A stretch of DNA of 36,082 bases from Nitrosomonas sp. (GTDB taxonomy: Bacteria > Pseudomonadota > Gammaproteobacteria > Burkholderiales > Nitrosomonadaceae), in contig NZ_JAKFWH010000029.1 of NCBI RefSeq assembly GCF_021731985.1, positions 1 through 36,082 of the forward strand, given 5' to 3'. Both the position numbers and the translations under genes were made by a program. The notes beneath the pieces are model-generated. The model did no database searches. It was not told where the DNA came from and was given only the letters and a program-made list of their open reading frames with translations. Below are positions 35,001 through 36,082 of this stretch, piece by piece (position 1 is the first letter of the stretch; every line of letters begins with the position of its first letter).

Positions 35001-35485
35001 TCACCCGGAGAGAAAACCTGTGTGACGTGCGAGTAGCCTGCAAAAGTCAGTTGACTGCGCAATCCGGCCAGGTCCAGCACCTCACCTTGCTTCAGAAAAA
35101 AAGTATGCGCAGCGAGATATTCGCGCGGCAGCATGCGATACAGTGCCGTAGTCAATGGCGCAATGAGCACATCACAGGCGCCATTCATTACTTGATACAG
35201 TGTCGCGAGCCGTTCCGAAACGAGATCATGGTGCGGTGAAAAAGTATCGTAAGGCAGTGTTTCCCAATCCGGTAACAGATGCGCTCTTAATTCCGGTGCA
35301 AAATAGGGAATTTCTTCCAACAATCTTTGCGCATCGAGTGCATTGGCAGTGATGACCGTGACAGGTTTTGCTTGCTGGGCAAGTTGCGCGAGAAATAGCG
35401 CATCGCTCGAGCCATCAAAATCAGCGTAACGTAACAGGGTTCCGGGTGTGGGTAGGGTGTGCTGTTGCATTTTAAGCGGTGTCAC
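32009..35485 (-). CDS. mfd: Mfd, transcription-repair coupling factor
   Basis: This 1158-residue DNA translocase removes stalled RNA polymerase and recruits UvrA to lesions. The N-terminal UvrB-like module (about 1-340) includes LLPDWETLPYD and the UvrA-contacting FSPGEYSVRGGLIDLFP. The RNA polymerase-interacting domain begins at KPGDPVVHEQHGIGRYLG (about 490). The superfamily 2 motor has Walker A GDVGFGKTEVA near 637, DEEHRFG near 741, LTATPIPRTLAM, GIDIPSANT and the QLRGRVGRS box. The C-terminal TRCF domain includes FGLLPNP. E. coli Mfd is 1148 residues, so it is full length. The first ATG is used; MQQHTL five codons in is an alternative. Confidence 0.97.
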   Translation of the reverse strand: MTPLKMQQHTLPTPGTLLRYADFDGSSDALFLAQLAQQAKPVTVITANALDAQRLLEEIPYFAPELRAHLLPDWETLPYDTFSPHHDLVSERLATLYQVMNGACDVLIAPLTTALYRMLPREYLAAHTFFLKQGEVLDLAGLRSQLTFAGYSHVTQVFSPGEYSVRGGLIDLFPMGSPLPYRIDLLDNEIDTIRTFDVDTQRSIYPVNEIRLLPAREFPLDEAGRTSFRGNFREKFEGDPSKKQIYKDISKGLTPAGIEYYLPLFFEQTATLFDYLPENTLLCLHQDVRPIIDEFWRDTQSRYQLLRGDSDRPLLPPAELFLASDVFFGQLKPYARIEILTNGQDLKLAAKKSTAPLPSVQVNRHAENPLEKLAEFVTRFTQSGGRILLLAESMGRRELIAEYLNQYGLHPDNCQDYAQFLSSSQPFMLSVAPLHTGFILESAQRAFITESEMYSTHVYGRREREARKTTSTDNILRDLSEIKPGDPVVHEQHGIGRYLGLVSMDVGEGEPGELSEFLSLEYAGGDKLYVPVSQLYLIGRYSGAAPESAPLHKLGSGQWDKAKRKAMQQVRDTAAELLNLYAQRAAREGHTFTLRPHDYDAFAEGFGFEETADQAAAIKAVIADLTSGKPMDRLICGDVGFGKTEVALRAAFVAVADGKQVAVLVPTTLLAEQHFQNFSDRFSLIADQWPVKIAELSRFRSAKEQTLALAGLAKGEIDIIIGTHKLIQKDVIFKNLGLVIIDEEHRFGVRQKEELKKLRAEVDVLTLTATPIPRTLAMSLEGLRDFSIIATAPQRRLAIRTFVSSFSMGIIREACLRELKRGGQIYFLHNEVSTIQLMYEKLSGLLPEARINIAHGQMRERDLEHVMRDFYQQRFNILLCTTIIETGIDIPSANTILINNAHKFGLAQLHQLRGRVGRSHHQAYAYLLTPPEEALGSQAKKRLEAIQAMEELGSGFYLAMHDLEIRGAGAVLSESQSGEMQEIGFSLYSSMLDSAIQSLKQGKEPDMQHPLGVATEINLHVPTLLPEDYCHDIHERLVLYKRMANCSDDEQLDDMQRELVDRFGLLPNPTRALLDCHRLRIAAKPLGVTRIDASSENIQIQFIPNPPIDPLKIIQLIQSSREYSLSGPDRLKILVKIEDVNKRVMRIKELIQKLNTNN

Positions 35486-35569
35486 AGTATTGCAATGCCA
35501 TGAAAAGATTGATCTTGAATAAAAACCGCATATTATAGGCCAGTTTTAAGTCATCTTCTGTTCTGCATG

Positions 35570-35682
35570 AGGGAAACTCTGAACAGTCCTCATATGTCAT
35601 TCCGAACAAAGTGAGGAATCTTTGGCAATCAATACCATAGATTTCTCGCTACGCTCGAAATGACAGTTATCCAGAGTTCCCT
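35570..35682. repeat. MITE-like palindromic intergenic repeat
   Basis: Outer arms AGGGAAACTCTG (35570-35581) and CAGAGTTCCCT (35672-35682) pair with one bulged base, and inner arms TGTCATTCCGA (from 35595) and the GAAATGACA block (35657-35665) pair as well. The element is 113 bases with no coding content. The GTCATTCCGA...GAGGAATCT theme occurs as a dispersed element in many bacterial genomes. The rest of 35486-35852 shows no gene. Confidence 0.6.
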
Positions 35683-35852
35683 TAGCATTTTCAGGCGGCA
35701 GATTTTCTATTAAAGCGCAAATTTTCGCTTTATTCATGGTTTGAATCTGAATCAAATAAGACTATCCTTAGCACAGTATCTTAAAAAGACTGATATTTAT
35801 CGTAGAATATATAACGCTTAATCGAGAAAACAGCTGATTTAACGGATTAAAT

Positions 35853-36082
35853 ATGCGCGCTTTCATAAAATCAAACATGCGAAAATTGGAGAGAAGAATT
35901 GCCTTGTTCGTAGTCACGGTAATTGCGGTTGCTTGCTTGACCGCACCGGTTTTTGCGCAAAGCATTTCTCCAACTTTATTGACTGAAGAGAATAAACAGA
36001 AAATTGAACTCGCCGTCTGGCGATATGCCATTGATACGCCGCTGCTTGTGGAAACAATCGATTGGTTTCGCGATCTGTCGCG
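35853..36082 (+). CDS. Secreted protein of unknown function (partial, runs off right edge)
   Basis: The frame from the ATG at 35853 is open to the window end, 76 codons. A basic N-terminus (MRAFIKSNMRKLERR) leads into a hydrophobic stretch and a signal-peptidase site after TAPVFA, so export to the periplasm is predicted. The mature part starts QSISPTLLTEENKQ and continues into a helix with YAIDTPLLVETIDWF. I recognise no family from this fragment. The second ATG at 35877 is an equally possible start; neither has a strong ribosome binding site. It is the first gene on the plus strand after mfd, and its start lies 170 bases past the end of the repeat at 35570-35682. Confidence 0.7.
   Translation, partial: MRAFIKSNMRKLERRIALFVVTVIAVACLTAPVFAQSISPTLLTEENKQKIELAVWRYAIDTPLLVETIDWFRDLS

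Overview
The window looks like a contiguous piece of chromosome from a betaproteobacterium, most likely a Nitrosomonas-like member of the Nitrosomonadaceae. The signs are moderately AT-rich DNA, the gene order glyA-nrdR-ribD, a RegB/RegA redox two-component pair, an RpfE-type gene, and a type IVa minor-pilin/pilY1 operon of betaproteobacterial type. No ammonia-oxidation gene is present, so the genus is an inference. No rRNA, tRNA, CRISPR array or intact insertion sequence was seen.

Layout. 1-2450 (minus strand): an RpfE-like protein followed by a membrane PAS-EAL protein whose EAL domain lacks the metal-binding Asp pair and which runs off the left edge. 2725-7223: icd, a divergent cold-shock gene with a recognisable promoter and terminator, then clpS-clpA. 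7224-7828: a 605-base gap with what may be an IS110-type transposase relic. 7829-10799: glyA, nrdR and ribD (one-carbon metabolism, ribonucleotide reductase control, riboflavin synthesis). 10815-12727 (minus): regB-regA with the quinone-binding motif and redox Cys typical of RegB. 13002-16278: a divergent DAHP synthase, ispH, and convergent thiO. 16511-23021: fimT-pilV-pilW-pilX-pilY1-pilE, the minor pilins and tip protein of a type IV pilus. 23058-27255 (minus): phoU, rpiA, an unusual J-domain protein, an NTF2-like protein and yaaA. 27503-28678: a noticeably GC-richer M20 amidohydrolase.

28700-32000 is the accessory part. It holds an intact relBE module, an antitoxin-like gene preceded by only the C-terminal stub of a BrnT toxin, a 366-residue HEPN-type protein, a small membrane protein, and an RHH antitoxin with no toxin. 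Between the HEPN gene and the small membrane gene lies an 89-base imperfect palindrome with the R''-L''-L'-R' layout of an integron attC site. The simplest reading is a short integrase-less gene-cassette remnant (CALIN-like) among decaying toxin-antitoxin genes, lodged beside the housekeeping gene mfd (32009-35485, minus). The right end carries a MITE-like palindromic repeat and the start of a secreted protein gene.

Housekeeping genes dominate. The most interesting items are the cassette/HEPN/toxin-antitoxin patch, the catalytically degenerate EAL protein, and the DAHP synthase with altered active-site motifs.
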